Assembly (NCBI GenBank): GCA_050486285.1 | Contig: JBJHCZ010000007.1 | Location: forward strand, 1-64,000 | Direction: 5' to 3' | DNA: 64,000 nucleotides | Source of the DNA: JAITWN01 sp050486285 | Lineage (GTDB): Bacteria > Pseudomonadota > Gammaproteobacteria > SZUA-140 | The notes under the pieces: generated by a model | Databases searched by the model: none | The model's input: only the letters and a program-made list of their open reading frames with translations | What the model was told of the DNA's origin: nothing | Position numbers and translations under genes: made by a program | Shown here: piece after piece, positions 34,613-46,124 of the stretch | Position numbering within the stretch: position 1 is the stretch's first letter | Layout: the number at the start of each line of letters is the position of its first letter

Positions 34613-35407
34613 TCATACCCGGGTCAACTGAAAATGCAGCGCGCCGCCGTTGCCGGCGACCAGGATGCGCAGCAGTGTACCACCGTTATACAAGGCCGCG
34701 AATCCGGAGAAATTGCTGTTGGCGGTCGGGCAGTTCCCGTCGCTCAGGAACTGCACCGAGTAGAGGTTGCGCTGCGGGTCCGGATTGCTGATCGAGCCGC
34801 TGTAGCCGCAGCCGGTCGCCTGGGTCCCGAACAGATTCGGCCCGCCGGGCGTGGCGTTGACATTGAACAGCACGAACTGTCCCGCGACCGATCCCTGCCA
34901 GTCGAAGTTGGCGAGCAGGTTCAGCCCCGACGATTCGAGAAAGGCGGTGCTGGCGGTCAGGTGCATGTCGGCCGGTATCGTCGACCCGGAACGCGCGCGT
35001 ATCCTCGCGACGAGCGTGTTGTCGGAACGCACCTGGCCGTCGATCCGCAGTCGCACCGCGCCCGCCGGGCTGCCGGGTTCGTAGCGCCTGACGTCGTCGG
35101 CGTCGAAGCCATTGCTACCGACATTGGTGTAGGCGCCGTCGTAGATCAGGCCGGTGTCATCGAGCATCAGCAGCCGCCCGCCGCCCTGGCCGTTGGGGTA
35201 GAGCATGAACGCGACGATGGCGGTCGCGAATCCGGTGATCGCATCAGGGCTGCCGCCGCCGAGCAGGTCCCCCTGCCACAAGCCGGGCAGCGGGGTTCGC
35301 TGGGCCGCGCTGCCGCCTTCTTCGCTGCTGTTGCAGCCCGCGAGCAGGAACGCGAGCGCGACGAGCGGCGTCAGCGCCACGGCGTTGCGTCCGGCGCCGC
35401 GCCTCAT
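34613..35407 (-). CDS. Lipoprotein of unknown function, CY-G/DP-RNLY family, member 2
   Basis: A 264-residue lipoprotein (signal VALTPLVALAFLLAGC). It has LPGLWQGDLLGGG near the N-terminus, a GLW-type opening shared with member 3. The shared motif is CGYSGSISNPDPQRNLYSVQ, then DGNCPTANSNFSGFAALY. Predicted beta-rich, resembling small lipocalin or META-like barrels in style, but this is not shown. It overlaps member 3 by ATGA and precedes the FG-GAP gene by 43 bp. Confidence 0.75.
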   Translation of the reverse strand: MRRGAGRNAVALTPLVALAFLLAGCNSSEEGGSAAQRTPLPGLWQGDLLGGGSPDAITGFATAIVAFMLYPNGQGGGRLLMLDDTGLIYDGAYTNVGSNGFDADDVRRYEPGSPAGAVRLRIDGQVRSDNTLVARIRARSGSTIPADMHLTASTAFLESSGLNLLANFDWQGSVAGQFVLFNVNATPGGPNLFGTQATGCGYSGSISNPDPQRNLYSVQFLSDGNCPTANSNFSGFAALYNGGTLLRILVAGNGGALHFQLTRV

Positions 35408-36321
35408 CCCTGGCCCCGTACCAGCTTGAGCGGTATCGCGCGGTCCCTGAGCGCGTTGGTCACGACGATCAACAGGGTGTTCTGACCGGGCACCAGGCTG
35501 GCGAGGCCGGTATAGTCGTCCCCGGTGAACAAGCGCGGCCGCAGTTCGTCGCGAGTGCATGTCCGCTCCGGGTCATCCTCGCAGGGTTCCCTGATGGTCT
35601 CGAAGAAATCGACGTCGCAGGCCCCCGGCTCACCGTTGGTCACGACGAAATTGTTGACTGCGTAGAGGTTCCGGCTCGGGTCGATCAGGTCGATCGTGCC
35701 ATTGTAGTGGCAGCTATTGGCGGTCATGCCGTCCAGCACGGCCTGGAAGCCGGTATCGTTGATCGTCAGCGACAGCGCGGGCGCGCCTTCATCATCGCTC
35801 GCGAGCGTCCACACGCCGGCCAGCAGCGCGAGCGAAGAACTGCGCTGATAAGCCGTCAGATTGCGGTCGTAGGTCATCGTCACCGGACCGACGCCCGGAC
35901 CGAGGTCGTAGCGCATGTCCAACCTGAGATCCCCGATCAGCGCGCCGTCGATGACGATTCGCGTCGAGCGAACGCGATGATGGTCGCGGGGATCATTATC
36001 GTTGCGCCCGAGCACCGAGACGTCGGGCGAACGCATCGCGGCGCTCGAGGTCAGGTTGAAATTGCCGTCCCAGACCTGGCCATTGTCCTCGTACAGCAGC
36101 ATCCGGCCGGAATGGATCATCGCGATGAAGGTGGAACCCCACTGATCGGCCTCTCCCGGCGGACTGCCGGTATAGACGCCCGCCCACAGACCGTCGTAGG
36201 TCGCGACCGTGACCCCACCGGACGGCACGATATTGAGGTTCCGCGGCACGCCGTCCTCGCAGGCAGCGAGGCCCAGGGCAGCTGACAGCAGCAGGCCGGT
36301 TTTGAGGGTTCGGGGTATCAT
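35404..36321 (-). CDS. Lipoprotein of unknown function, CY-G/DP-RNLY family, member 3
   Basis: A 305-residue lipoprotein (signal LLLSAALGLAAC) and the first gene of the operon. After YDGLWAGVYTGSPPG comes a beta-rich body with DNGQVWDGNF, then the family motif CHYNGTIDLIDPSRNLYAVN and a later cysteine (EPGACDVDFF). Two extra cysteines (EPCEDDPERTC) may form a disulfide. The ATG at 36321 is set by the signal peptide; GGAGA lies 13 bp upstream. No known domain recognised. Confidence 0.75.
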   Translation of the reverse strand: MIPRTLKTGLLLSAALGLAACEDGVPRNLNIVPSGGVTVATYDGLWAGVYTGSPPGEADQWGSTFIAMIHSGRMLLYEDNGQVWDGNFNLTSSAAMRSPDVSVLGRNDNDPRDHHRVRSTRIVIDGALIGDLRLDMRYDLGPGVGPVTMTYDRNLTAYQRSSSLALLAGVWTLASDDEGAPALSLTINDTGFQAVLDGMTANSCHYNGTIDLIDPSRNLYAVNNFVVTNGEPGACDVDFFETIREPCEDDPERTCTRDELRPRLFTGDDYTGLASLVPGQNTLLIVVTNALRDRAIPLKLVRGQG

Positions 36322-36590
36322 GCCGTCCGGATTCTCCTGCGCAGCAGTCGATCCATGACAGCTGGTTGTGGTCATCGAAGCGCACGCGGCGGTTAGCGGG
36401 TCCGCTGGCAAACGGACCATCGGATAGGATGCTTCTAAGACGTTTGTAATTATACCAAAGTTCAATAGACGCCTCATGACCCGAACGGGTGATTTATTAT
36501 ATATCGCCGATTATTAAGAACAATCGGCGCCTGCTTGTGCCGGATGCCGGGTATCTGACATATTTGAGCCACTAACCGGGTGCTATTGCC
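36322..36590. other. Intergenic region with divergent promoters
   Basis: A 269-bp gap between the lipoprotein operon and argA. It has a locally AT-rich part (36440-36520, GATTTATTATATAT) and an 8-bp hairpin (CGCCGATT 36505-36512, AATCGGCG 36522-36529). Promoters for both directions are expected here, but I cannot fix them. Confidence 0.5.
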
Positions 36591-37919
36591 TTGAACGAGA
36601 AAGATAATCCGCATTTCGTCGAATGGTTTCGCGCGGCAGCGCCGTATATCCATGCGTTCCGCGGCCAGACCTTCGTGCTGGTGTTCGGTGGCGAACTCAT
36701 CGCCGAGCAGCGCTTCGTCACGCTGGCGCACGACATTGCCCTGCTGAACAGCCTCGGTATCCGTCTCGTTCTCGTGCACGGCAGCCGACCGCAGATCGAA
36801 CAGTGCCTGCGAGGACGCGGCGGCGAGAACCAGTACCTGCACGGCCTGCGGATCACCGACGCGGAGGCGCTCGCCTGCGTCAAGGAGGCCGCGGGGACGG
36901 TGTCGGTCGAGATCGCGGCGCTGTTGTCGATGGGACTCGCGAACACGCCGATGGCCGGCGCGAGGATTCGGGTCAGTTCGGGGAATTTCGTCACCGCGCG
37001 GCCGCTCGGCGTGCTCGACGGCGTCGACTATCGGCACACCGGCGCGGTGCGTCGCATCGACGCCGACGGCATACGGCACTTGCTCGACAACGGCGCGATC
37101 GTATCGCTGTCGCCGATCGGCTTTTCGCCGACCGGCGAGGTCTTCAACCTGAGCGCGCAGGAAGTCGCCGCGGCGGTCGCTGCGGCGCTCGGGGCGCGCA
37201 AGTATCTCTGCCTCGTCGAGGCCGGCGGCGTCACCGACGCGGACGGCCGGCTGGTCCGCGAGCTGACGCTCGCCGAGGCCGAATCACGACTTGCACGCCA
37301 GCCTTCGCCCGAATCGACGCTGACCGAGGCCCTGCGCCATGCCATCGATGCCTGCCGCGGCGGCGTGCGCCGGGCGCATATCCTCGATTCCCGCCGCGAC
37401 GGCGCGCTGCTGCTGGAGCTGTTCACCCGCGACGGCATCGGCACGATGGTGACGACCGATCTGTATCAGGACACGCGGGGCGCGACCATCGACGACGTCG
37501 GCGGCATCCTGACGCTGATCGAGCCGCTCGAGGCCGACGGCACACTGGTCCGGCGCTCGCGCGAGCACCTCGAAATCGGCATCGGCCAGTACACCGTCGT
37601 CGAGCGCGACGGCGCGATCATCGCCTGCGCGGCGCTGCATCCGTTTCCCGGGGAACGGGTCGGCGAACTCGCGTGCCTCGCGGTGCATCCGGACTATCGT
37701 CACGGCGGCTACGGCGAGGCGCTGCTCAAGCGCGTCGAGGTCGAGGCCGGCCGGCTCGGTATCAAGCGCCTGTTCGTGCTGACCACCCACGCCGCGCACT
37801 GGTTCCAGGAACGCGGCTTCGTCGAAGCCGGCATCGCCGACCTGCCGGTCAAGCGCCAGCAGCTCTACAACTACCAGCGCAACTCGAAGGTCTTCATCAA
37901 GACGTTGGGGTCAGAGTAG
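36591..37919 (+). CDS. argA: N-acetylglutamate synthase (ArgA type)
   Basis: A 442-residue amino-acid acetyltransferase for the first step of arginine synthesis. Residues 1-290 are an amino-acid-kinase fold (FVLVFGGELIAEQRFVTLAH, LVLVHGSRPQIEQCL, IVSLSPIGFSPTGEVFNL). Residues about 295-440 are a GNAT domain (GELACLAVHPDYRHGGYGEALLKRVE, TTHAAHWFQERGF). The TTG start at 36591 gives a length and N-terminus matching E. coli ArgA. The C-terminus KVFIKTL is followed by GSE and a TAG stop, both read from a palindrome. Confidence 0.94.
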   Translation: MNEKDNPHFVEWFRAAAPYIHAFRGQTFVLVFGGELIAEQRFVTLAHDIALLNSLGIRLVLVHGSRPQIEQCLRGRGGENQYLHGLRITDAEALACVKEAAGTVSVEIAALLSMGLANTPMAGARIRVSSGNFVTARPLGVLDGVDYRHTGAVRRIDADGIRHLLDNGAIVSLSPIGFSPTGEVFNLSAQEVAAAVAAALGARKYLCLVEAGGVTDADGRLVRELTLAEAESRLARQPSPESTLTEALRHAIDACRGGVRRAHILDSRRDGALLLELFTRDGIGTMVTTDLYQDTRGATIDDVGGILTLIEPLEADGTLVRRSREHLEIGIGQYTVVERDGAIIACAALHPFPGERVGELACLAVHPDYRHGGYGEALLKRVEVEAGRLGIKRLFVLTTHAAHWFQERGFVEAGIADLPVKRQQLYNYQRNSKVFIKTLGSE

Positions 37920-37939
37920 ACAAAGTCTACTCTGACCCC
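37907..37939. repeat. Family A palindrome, short form (33 bp)
   Basis: 15-bp arms, loop AAA. It lies between convergent argA and fcl and provides the final codons and stop of both genes (each ends ...GSE-stop). Confidence 0.96.
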
Positions 37940-38925
37940 GATATCCTCGCGCGGTAGTCTTCGACGGCGGTGACCAGGCCGTCCGCCAGCGCGATCGATG
38001 CGCGCCAGCCGAGCGCGTGGATGCGCGAGACGTCGAGCAGTTTGCGGGGGGCGCCGTCGGGCCTGCTGGTATCGAACTCGATGCGGCCGGTGTAGCCGGT
38101 TACCCGGGCGATCAGCTCCGCGAGTTCGCGGATCGTGAGGTCCTCGCCGGTGCCGATGTTCAGGTGGCCTTGCTGCGGTTTCGTCGCGGCCTCCCAAGCG
38201 TCGCGCGGCAGTCCCATGACATGCACGCAGGCCGCGGCGAGATCATCGACATGCAGGAACTCGCGGCGCGGCGTGCCGCTGCCCCAGACCACGACCTTGT
38301 CATCGCCGTTGCGCCGCGCCTCGTCGAAGCGCCGGATCAGCGCCGGGATCACGTGACTGTTCTCGGGGTGATAGTTGTCGCCGGGTCCGTAGAGATTGGT
38401 CGGCATCACGCTGCGGAAGTCGGCGCCGTACTGGCGGCGATAGCTCTCGCACAGCTTGATGCCGGCGATCTTCGCGATCGCGTAGGGTTCGTTGGTCGGT
38501 TCGAGCGGGCCGGTCAGCAGCGCGTCCTCGCCCATCGGCTGCGGCGCGAGGCGCGGATAGATGCAGCTCGAGCCGAGAAACAGCAGGCGCTCGACGCCGG
38601 TGCGCCAGGCCTCGTGGATGACATTGGCCTCGATCATCAGGTTCCGGTAGAGGAACTCGGCCGGATACGAATTGTTCGCATGGATGCCGCCGACCTTCGC
38701 GGCGGCGAGGTAGACATAGGCCGGGCGTGCCGCCTCGAAGAACGCACGCACCGCCTGCGGGTCGACGAGATCGAGTTCGTCATGGGTCCGCGTGAGGACA
38801 TCGGTATAGCCTTGCGAGCGCAGCGCGCGGCAGATCGCCGAGCCGACCATGCCGCGGTGGCCCGCGACATAGACCCCGACGTTCGCCTTCGGCACCTTCG
38901 ACACCTTCGGGGTCAGAGTAGACAT
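37927..38925 (-). CDS. fcl: GDP-L-fucose synthase
   Basis: A 332-residue epimerase/reductase that converts GDP-4-keto-6-deoxymannose to GDP-L-fucose. The NADP motif is VYVAGHRGMVGSAICRAL. Catalytic segments are FLGSSCIYPRLAPQPM and the Y-x-x-x-K in PYAIAKIAGIKLCESYRRQYG. The annotated ATG at 38925 straddles the loop of a palindrome, making the N-terminus MSTLTP repeat-encoded; a GTG at 38904 would avoid it. The C-terminal SGSE and TAG also come from a palindrome. It follows gmd by 31 bp and supplies the donor sugar for the GT41 enzymes of the same operon (inference). Confidence 0.93.
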   Translation of the reverse strand: MSTLTPKVSKVPKANVGVYVAGHRGMVGSAICRALRSQGYTDVLTRTHDELDLVDPQAVRAFFEAARPAYVYLAAAKVGGIHANNSYPAEFLYRNLMIEANVIHEAWRTGVERLLFLGSSCIYPRLAPQPMGEDALLTGPLEPTNEPYAIAKIAGIKLCESYRRQYGADFRSVMPTNLYGPGDNYHPENSHVIPALIRRFDEARRNGDDKVVVWGSGTPRREFLHVDDLAAACVHVMGLPRDAWEAATKPQQGHLNIGTGEDLTIRELAELIARVTGYTGRIEFDTSRPDGAPRKLLDVSRIHALGWRASIALADGLVTAVEDYRARISGSE

Positions 38926-38941
38926 GGTCTACTCTGACCCC
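38909..38941. repeat. Family A palindrome, short form (33 bp)
   Basis: 15-bp arms with loop ATG. On the minus strand the loop and first arm base read ATG, the likely start codon of fcl. It fills the gmd-fcl gap. Confidence 0.96.
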
Positions 38942-38956
38942 AATGGGGATTGGCGG

Positions 38957-40057
38957 TCATTCGTGGTAGTCCATGGCCTTGTAGCCGTGGTGCTTGATGA
39001 GTTCGTCGCGCTCGGCGGTCTTGAGGTCTTCGCGGACCATCTCGGCGACCAGTTCGCCAAACCGGATCTTCGGTTGCCAGCCGAGTTTCGCGCGCGCCTT
39101 CGACGCATCGCCAAGCAGCGTGTCGACCTCGGTCGGGCGGAAATAGCGCGGATCGACTGCGACGATGCAGCGCCCCGAGTCGTTGCCGTCGCCGGCGAGC
39201 CAGGCCTTCTCATCGATGCCCTGGCCCTGCCAGCGCAGCGTCATGCCGAGTTCGGCCGCCGCCGCGTCGACGAATTCGCGCACGCTGTGCTGCGCGCCGG
39301 TCGCGATGACGAAGTCCTCGGGCCGGTCCTGCTGGAGCATCAGCCACATCGCCTCGACGTAGTCCTTCGCATGGCCCCAGTCGCGCCGCGCATCGAGATT
39401 GCCGAGATACAGGCAGTCCTGCAAGCCGAGCTTGATGCGCGCGAGCGCGCGCGTGATCTTGCGGGTGACGAAAGTCTCGCCGCGTACCGGCGACTCGTGA
39501 TTGAACAGGATCCCGTTGCAGGCATAGATCCCGTAGGCCTCGCGATAGTTGACGGTGATCCAGTACGCGTACAGCTTCGCGACCGCGTACGGGCTGCGCG
39601 GATAGAACGGCGTGGTCTCGGTCTGCGGGATCTCCTGCACCTTGCCGTACAGCTCCGAGGTTGCGGCCTGGTAGAAGCGGGTCTTCTTCTCGAGTCCGAG
39701 GATGCGGATCGCCTCGAGCACGCGCAGCGCGCCGAGGGCATCGGAATCGGCGGTGTACTCGGGCTCCTCGAACGACACCGCGACATGCGACTGCGCGGCG
39801 AGGTTGTAGATCTCATCGGGCTGTACCTGCTGGATCACGCGGATCAGGCTGGTCGAATCGGTCATGTCGCCGTGATGCAGCACGAAGCGGCGGGCCGGCA
39901 CATGCGGATCCTGATACAGGTGATCGATGCGGTCGGTGTTGAACAGCGAGGTGCGGCGCTTGAGGCCGTGGACCGTGTAGCCCTTGCCGAGCAGGAACTC
40001 GGCGAGATACGCGCCGTCCTGGCCGGTGATGCCGGTGATCAGTGCGGTTCGGTTCAT
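38957..40057 (-). CDS. gmd: GDP-mannose 4,6-dehydratase
   Basis: A 366-residue short-chain dehydrogenase-fold enzyme making GDP-4-keto-6-deoxymannose. It opens with TALITGITGQDGAYLAEFLL. SHVAVSFEEPEYTADSDALG, AATSELYGKVQEIPQTETTP (T-S-E catalytic region), PRSPYAVAKLYAYWITVNYREAYG (Y-x-x-x-K) and NHESPVRGETFVTRKITRA are diagnostic. The ATG at 40057 is set by the NAD motif. It lies between the GT41 genes and fcl in one minus-strand operon. Confidence 0.96.
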   Translation of the reverse strand: MNRTALITGITGQDGAYLAEFLLGKGYTVHGLKRRTSLFNTDRIDHLYQDPHVPARRFVLHHGDMTDSTSLIRVIQQVQPDEIYNLAAQSHVAVSFEEPEYTADSDALGALRVLEAIRILGLEKKTRFYQAATSELYGKVQEIPQTETTPFYPRSPYAVAKLYAYWITVNYREAYGIYACNGILFNHESPVRGETFVTRKITRALARIKLGLQDCLYLGNLDARRDWGHAKDYVEAMWLMLQQDRPEDFVIATGAQHSVREFVDAAAAELGMTLRWQGQGIDEKAWLAGDGNDSGRCIVAVDPRYFRPTEVDTLLGDASKARAKLGWQPKIRFGELVAEMVREDLKTAERDELIKHHGYKAMDYHE

Positions 40058-40079
40058 CCGCCGAGTATACTGCCGCGAT

Positions 40080-41924
40080 TCATGACACGCACCAGTTTCG
40101 CCACATGCCGCGATACGCGGCCTCGAGATCGCGGGCGATGCCGGACTCGTCGCGCAGCGGCGAGGCCTCGATGCGCGCGCGCATCGAGGCGCGCAGGGCA
40201 TCGAGGCGTGACCAGTCACTCGCGAGGGCGCGCGCGATCTCCAGGTAATCATCTTCATCACGCGCGGCGAGCGACGCCAGCCCGATCATCCGCAATAACG
40301 CATGACCACTGCGACCGGCGGAGCGTTCGCCGGTCAGGGTCACCAGCGGCAACCCCATCCACATCGCGTCGCAACTGGTGGTCGTGCCGTTGTAGGGCCA
40401 GGGATCGAGCGCGATGTCGGCGTCGCCGAGCAGCGCATGAAATTCCGCCGCCGGCAGCTTGCCGTGGATCTCGATCCTGGCCGGGTCGATCCCGTGCGCC
40501 GCGAAACGGCGCCGCAGCGATTGCCGCGCCGCTTCCGAGATGATGCCGCTGATGACCAGGCAGGCCCCCGGCACCGCGGCCAACAGCCGCGACCACACCG
40601 CGATCGCAGCGTCCGACAGCTTCGCGATATTGTTCGCCGACAGGAAACGCACATGGCCATGCCTGCGCGCCGGCGTGCGCGGATCGACGACCGGCATCGC
40701 GGGATCGGGCCGGTAACACCACAGGCTGCGCGGCAAGCGCCAGAGACGTTCGCTGTGCCAGGCCTCCGCGCCCGGCGGATCGGTGTCAGCGGTGACGAGG
40801 CGCCAGTCCATCGCCGACAACCCCGTCGTCGCCGGATAACCGAGCCAGGTCGCCTGCACCGGCGCCGGCCGGCGCGCGAACACCGGCAGGCGTCCGCCGC
40901 GGGTGTGCCCGGCAAGGTCGATGAGGAGATCGATGCCGTCATCGATGATCCGCTCGCACAGCGCCTCGTCGCCGAGCGCGGCGCACGGCCGCCAGGCGTC
41001 AACGCTCGCGGCGATGCGCGCGGTCACCGCGTCGTCCTCGACGCCGGTGTAGTACGCATGGACCTCGACCTGCGTCCGGTCATGGCGGGCCAGCACCGGT
41101 TCGATGAAGAAGGCGACGGAATGGTTACGGAAGTCCGGCGACAGATAGCCGATGCGCAGGCGTCGGTCGGGATCGCGGTCATTGCGATACGCCACCCGGC
41201 GATGCCTGAACGGCGCCTCGACGCGCTCGCCGTAGGCGCGATGCGCGCGAAACAGGTAATCGGAGTCGACCGGCAGATAGTTCAGCAGGAACATGTGCAG
41301 CTCGATCCCGGGACTTAGTTGCACCGCCCGCAGCAGATGCTCCGTCGCGCGGCCGTGCTCGCCCTGCGACAGCAATGCATTGCCGAGCGTCCCGCGCAGG
41401 ATGCCCTGGTCCGGCTGCAAGCGGACCGCCTGCTCGAGCAGGGGCACGGCCTCGTCGATCGCACCGGCGCCCAGCAGGGCGCTGCCGAGATTGAACCATG
41501 CGCCGAAGTGGCCGGGATCGATGGCGGTCGCCTTGCGGTAACAGTCGATCGCCTCGGCCTCCCTGCCCAGCCCGTCGAACGCCATGCCGAGCGTATTCAG
41601 CGCCGGCGCGAAGCGCGGCTTCAGCGCGATCGCCTTTTCCAGGACCGTCACCGCCTCGGCCTTGCGCCCCGACTGGTTGTACGCCTGACCGAGGTGATAC
41701 AGGATCTCGGCGGAACGGGGGCGCAGCGCAAGCGCCTTTCGATAGGCCGCGATCGCGTCATCGAGACGGCCCTGGTCAGCGGCGGCGAGGCCGAGGCGGT
41801 GCCAGGCCTCGGGCGAGACGGCAGCAGCCCCCCCGGCGATGGCCTGCGCCTTGCCAAGGCAACAATGCTTGTACTTCCGGCCGCTCCCGCAGGGACAGGG
41901 ATCGTTCCGCCCCGGCGCGTTCAT
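40080..41924 (-). CDS. SEC-C/TPR/GT41 SPINDLY-like glycosyltransferase 1
   Basis: A 614-residue protein in three parts. An N-terminal SEC-C zinc motif (NDPCPCGSGRKYKHCC, residues 7-22) has the C-x-C-x8-C-C spacing of SecA tails. About five TPRs fill 45-210 (PEAWHRLGLAAADQGRLDDAI and others). A GT41 (O-GlcNAc transferase/SPINDLY) catalytic region follows from about 230: RIGYLSPDFRNHSVAFFIEP, DLLIDLAGHTRGGRLPVF, PVQATWLGYPATTGL, WPYNGTTTSCDAMWMGLPLV. It is predicted to be cytoplasmic, with no signal peptide. Donor could be GDP-fucose (gmd and fcl follow) or UDP-GlcNAc. It overlaps GT41-2 by ATGA. Confidence 0.9.
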   Translation of the reverse strand: MNAPGRNDPCPCGSGRKYKHCCLGKAQAIAGGAAAVSPEAWHRLGLAAADQGRLDDAIAAYRKALALRPRSAEILYHLGQAYNQSGRKAEAVTVLEKAIALKPRFAPALNTLGMAFDGLGREAEAIDCYRKATAIDPGHFGAWFNLGSALLGAGAIDEAVPLLEQAVRLQPDQGILRGTLGNALLSQGEHGRATEHLLRAVQLSPGIELHMFLLNYLPVDSDYLFRAHRAYGERVEAPFRHRRVAYRNDRDPDRRLRIGYLSPDFRNHSVAFFIEPVLARHDRTQVEVHAYYTGVEDDAVTARIAASVDAWRPCAALGDEALCERIIDDGIDLLIDLAGHTRGGRLPVFARRPAPVQATWLGYPATTGLSAMDWRLVTADTDPPGAEAWHSERLWRLPRSLWCYRPDPAMPVVDPRTPARRHGHVRFLSANNIAKLSDAAIAVWSRLLAAVPGACLVISGIISEAARQSLRRRFAAHGIDPARIEIHGKLPAAEFHALLGDADIALDPWPYNGTTTSCDAMWMGLPLVTLTGERSAGRSGHALLRMIGLASLAARDEDDYLEIARALASDWSRLDALRASMRARIEASPLRDESGIARDLEAAYRGMWRNWCVS

Positions 41925-43880
41925 CGATATCGCCCGTCGCACCATTGCGTCCACATCGCGCGAAAGGCGGACTCGATGTCGCGGGCAAAACCCGCCTCGT
42001 CGCGCAACGACGAGGCCATGACGCGCTCGCGCAGGCCGGCGCGCAGCGCGGCGAGCCGCGGCAGATCACGCGCGAGGGCCACGGCGATCCCGACATATCC
42101 CGCCTCGTCGCGCGCGCACAGCTCATCGAGCCCGACCAGTCCCAGCAGGGCGTGGCCCGAGCGCGCAACGGAGCTGTCTCCGCTGAGCGTGATCACCGGA
42201 ATCCCCATGCACAGGGACTCGCAGGTCGTGGTGGTACCGTTGTACGGAAACGAATCGAGCGCGATGTCGATCCGGGCCGACAAGGCGCGAAACTCCGGCG
42301 CCGGCACGCGGTCATGGATTTCGAGGCGATCGGCCTCGATGCCTTGCGCCGCGAAGGTCGCGAGCAGTGCCTCGCGCGCCGATCCCTCCGGGACGCCGGT
42401 CATGACCAGGCCCGCCCGCGGGAGTTCGCGCAGTACCCGGCACCACAGCGCGACCGCCTCCGGCGAAATCTTCGGAAAGTTGTTCATCGAGCCGAAGCGC
42501 ACGATGCCGTCGCGCGCCGGCGCCGGTACCGGCGATGCCGCGATGTCTTCCGGCGGGCGATAACACCACATCGTCCGGGGCAGACGCCACAGGCGTTCGC
42601 TGTGACAGGACTCGCTGCCCTCGGGATCGACCTCGCGCGTCGTCATGCGCCAGTCGATCGCGTCGAGGCCGGTCGTGGTCGGGTAGCCGAGCCAGGTCAC
42701 CTGTACCGGCGCCGGCTTGCGCGCGAACACGCGCAGGCGGTTGTTGGCGCTATGGCCGGCGAGATCGACGAGGATGTCTATGCGGTCCGCGAGGATCCGG
42801 GCCGACAGCTCATCGTCGGACAGGTTGCGGCATGGCACCCAGTGATCCGCGTACGCGCGGAAGCGTTCCGTCATCACATCGACCTGATGCCCGTTGTAAT
42901 AGCACCAGACCTCGACATCAGATTTGTCATGCGCTGCGAGCAGCGGTTCGGCGAAATAGCCGACCGAATGGTTGCGGAAGTCCGGAGAGACGTAGCCGAC
43001 GCGGAGGCGGCGCACGGGATCGCGATCGTTGCCGTGGCGTGGCCAGCGGGATTTGAATGGCGCCTCGAACTGCGCCGCATAGCGCCGATGCGCCGCGAAC
43101 AGTGCCTCGGGCCGCGTCCCCGCGCGGTACAACAGCGAGAAATACAGGCTGTCGTAGGCGCCGACGTAGTCCGGCTTCAGCGTGAGCGCGCGCTCGAAGC
43201 AGGCGATCGCGCGCTCCTGGCGATTCTGCCGGCTGAAGACGGTGCCGAGGTTATGCCAGGCCTGGATACACTCCGGCCACAGCGCGAGCGCCTTCTCGAG
43301 CACCTCGACCGCAAGGTCGAGCCTGCCCTGGTAGCTGCAGGCGAGCCCGAGATTGCACAGGGCCTGCGGAAAATCCGGCCGCGCCGCCAGCGCCCGCCGG
43401 CACAGCGTGACCGCCTCCTCCAGGTCGATATGGTTCGCGAGGATGCCGCCGAGGTTCGAGTTTGCCTCCGCGAAGCCGGGATCGAGCGCGAGCGCCTGCC
43501 GATAACACGCCGCGGCCTGGTCATGATGATGCAAGGCCTCGTGGACCAGACCCAGGTTGCTGTAATAGCCGGGCTCGGAGTCCCGCAGCGAGATCGCCCG
43601 ACTGATCAGCCGCAAGGCCTCGTCTTCGCGGCCGGCATGATGCGCAATCACGCCGAGCAGGTGCAGGGCGTCGGGCTGGTCGGGTGCTCGCCTGAGGACT
43701 TCCCGGTACATCGCCTCGGCCTGGAGGGTCCTGCCCGCGCGATGTTCGGCGAGCGCCGACTGAAGGTAACGGGCGGTCTCCGCGTCCTCGCCTGCCCGCG
43801 GGGGCCCGCCACTCCGACCGGCTCGATGTCCGCCGCAGCAGTGCTTGTATTTTCTGCCGCTGCCGCAGGGACAGGGATCG

Positions 43881-43900
<20 letters not shown>
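41921..43900 (-). CDS. SEC-C/TPR/GT41 SPINDLY-like glycosyltransferase 2
   Basis: A 659-residue paralogue of its two neighbours, with the same order: SEC-C motif (MSKPGRNDPCPCGSGRKYKH), about seven TPRs (EAMYREVLRRAPDQPDALHLLG; CYRQALALDPGFAEANSNLG) and the GT41 region (RVGYVSPDFRNHSVGYFAEP, DILVDLAGHSANNRLRVF, PVQVTWLGYPTTTGLDAIDW, FPYNGTTTTCESLCMGIPVI). This copy has an uninterrupted linker (RPPEDIAASPVPAPARDGI), useful as the reference for the insertion in GT41-3. Start at 43900 lies inside the end of GT41-3 (20-bp overlap). Confidence 0.9.

Positions 43901-46120
<2,220 letters not shown>

Positions 46121-46124
<4 letters not shown>

Noticed and set aside
30868..34791. A 1307-codon open frame on the plus strand opposite the lipoprotein genes
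   Set aside because: It lacks a coherent domain and is dense in Arg, Asp and Gly, the mark of an antisense shadow in high-GC DNA. The minus strand has signal peptides, lipoboxes and FG-GAP repeats.
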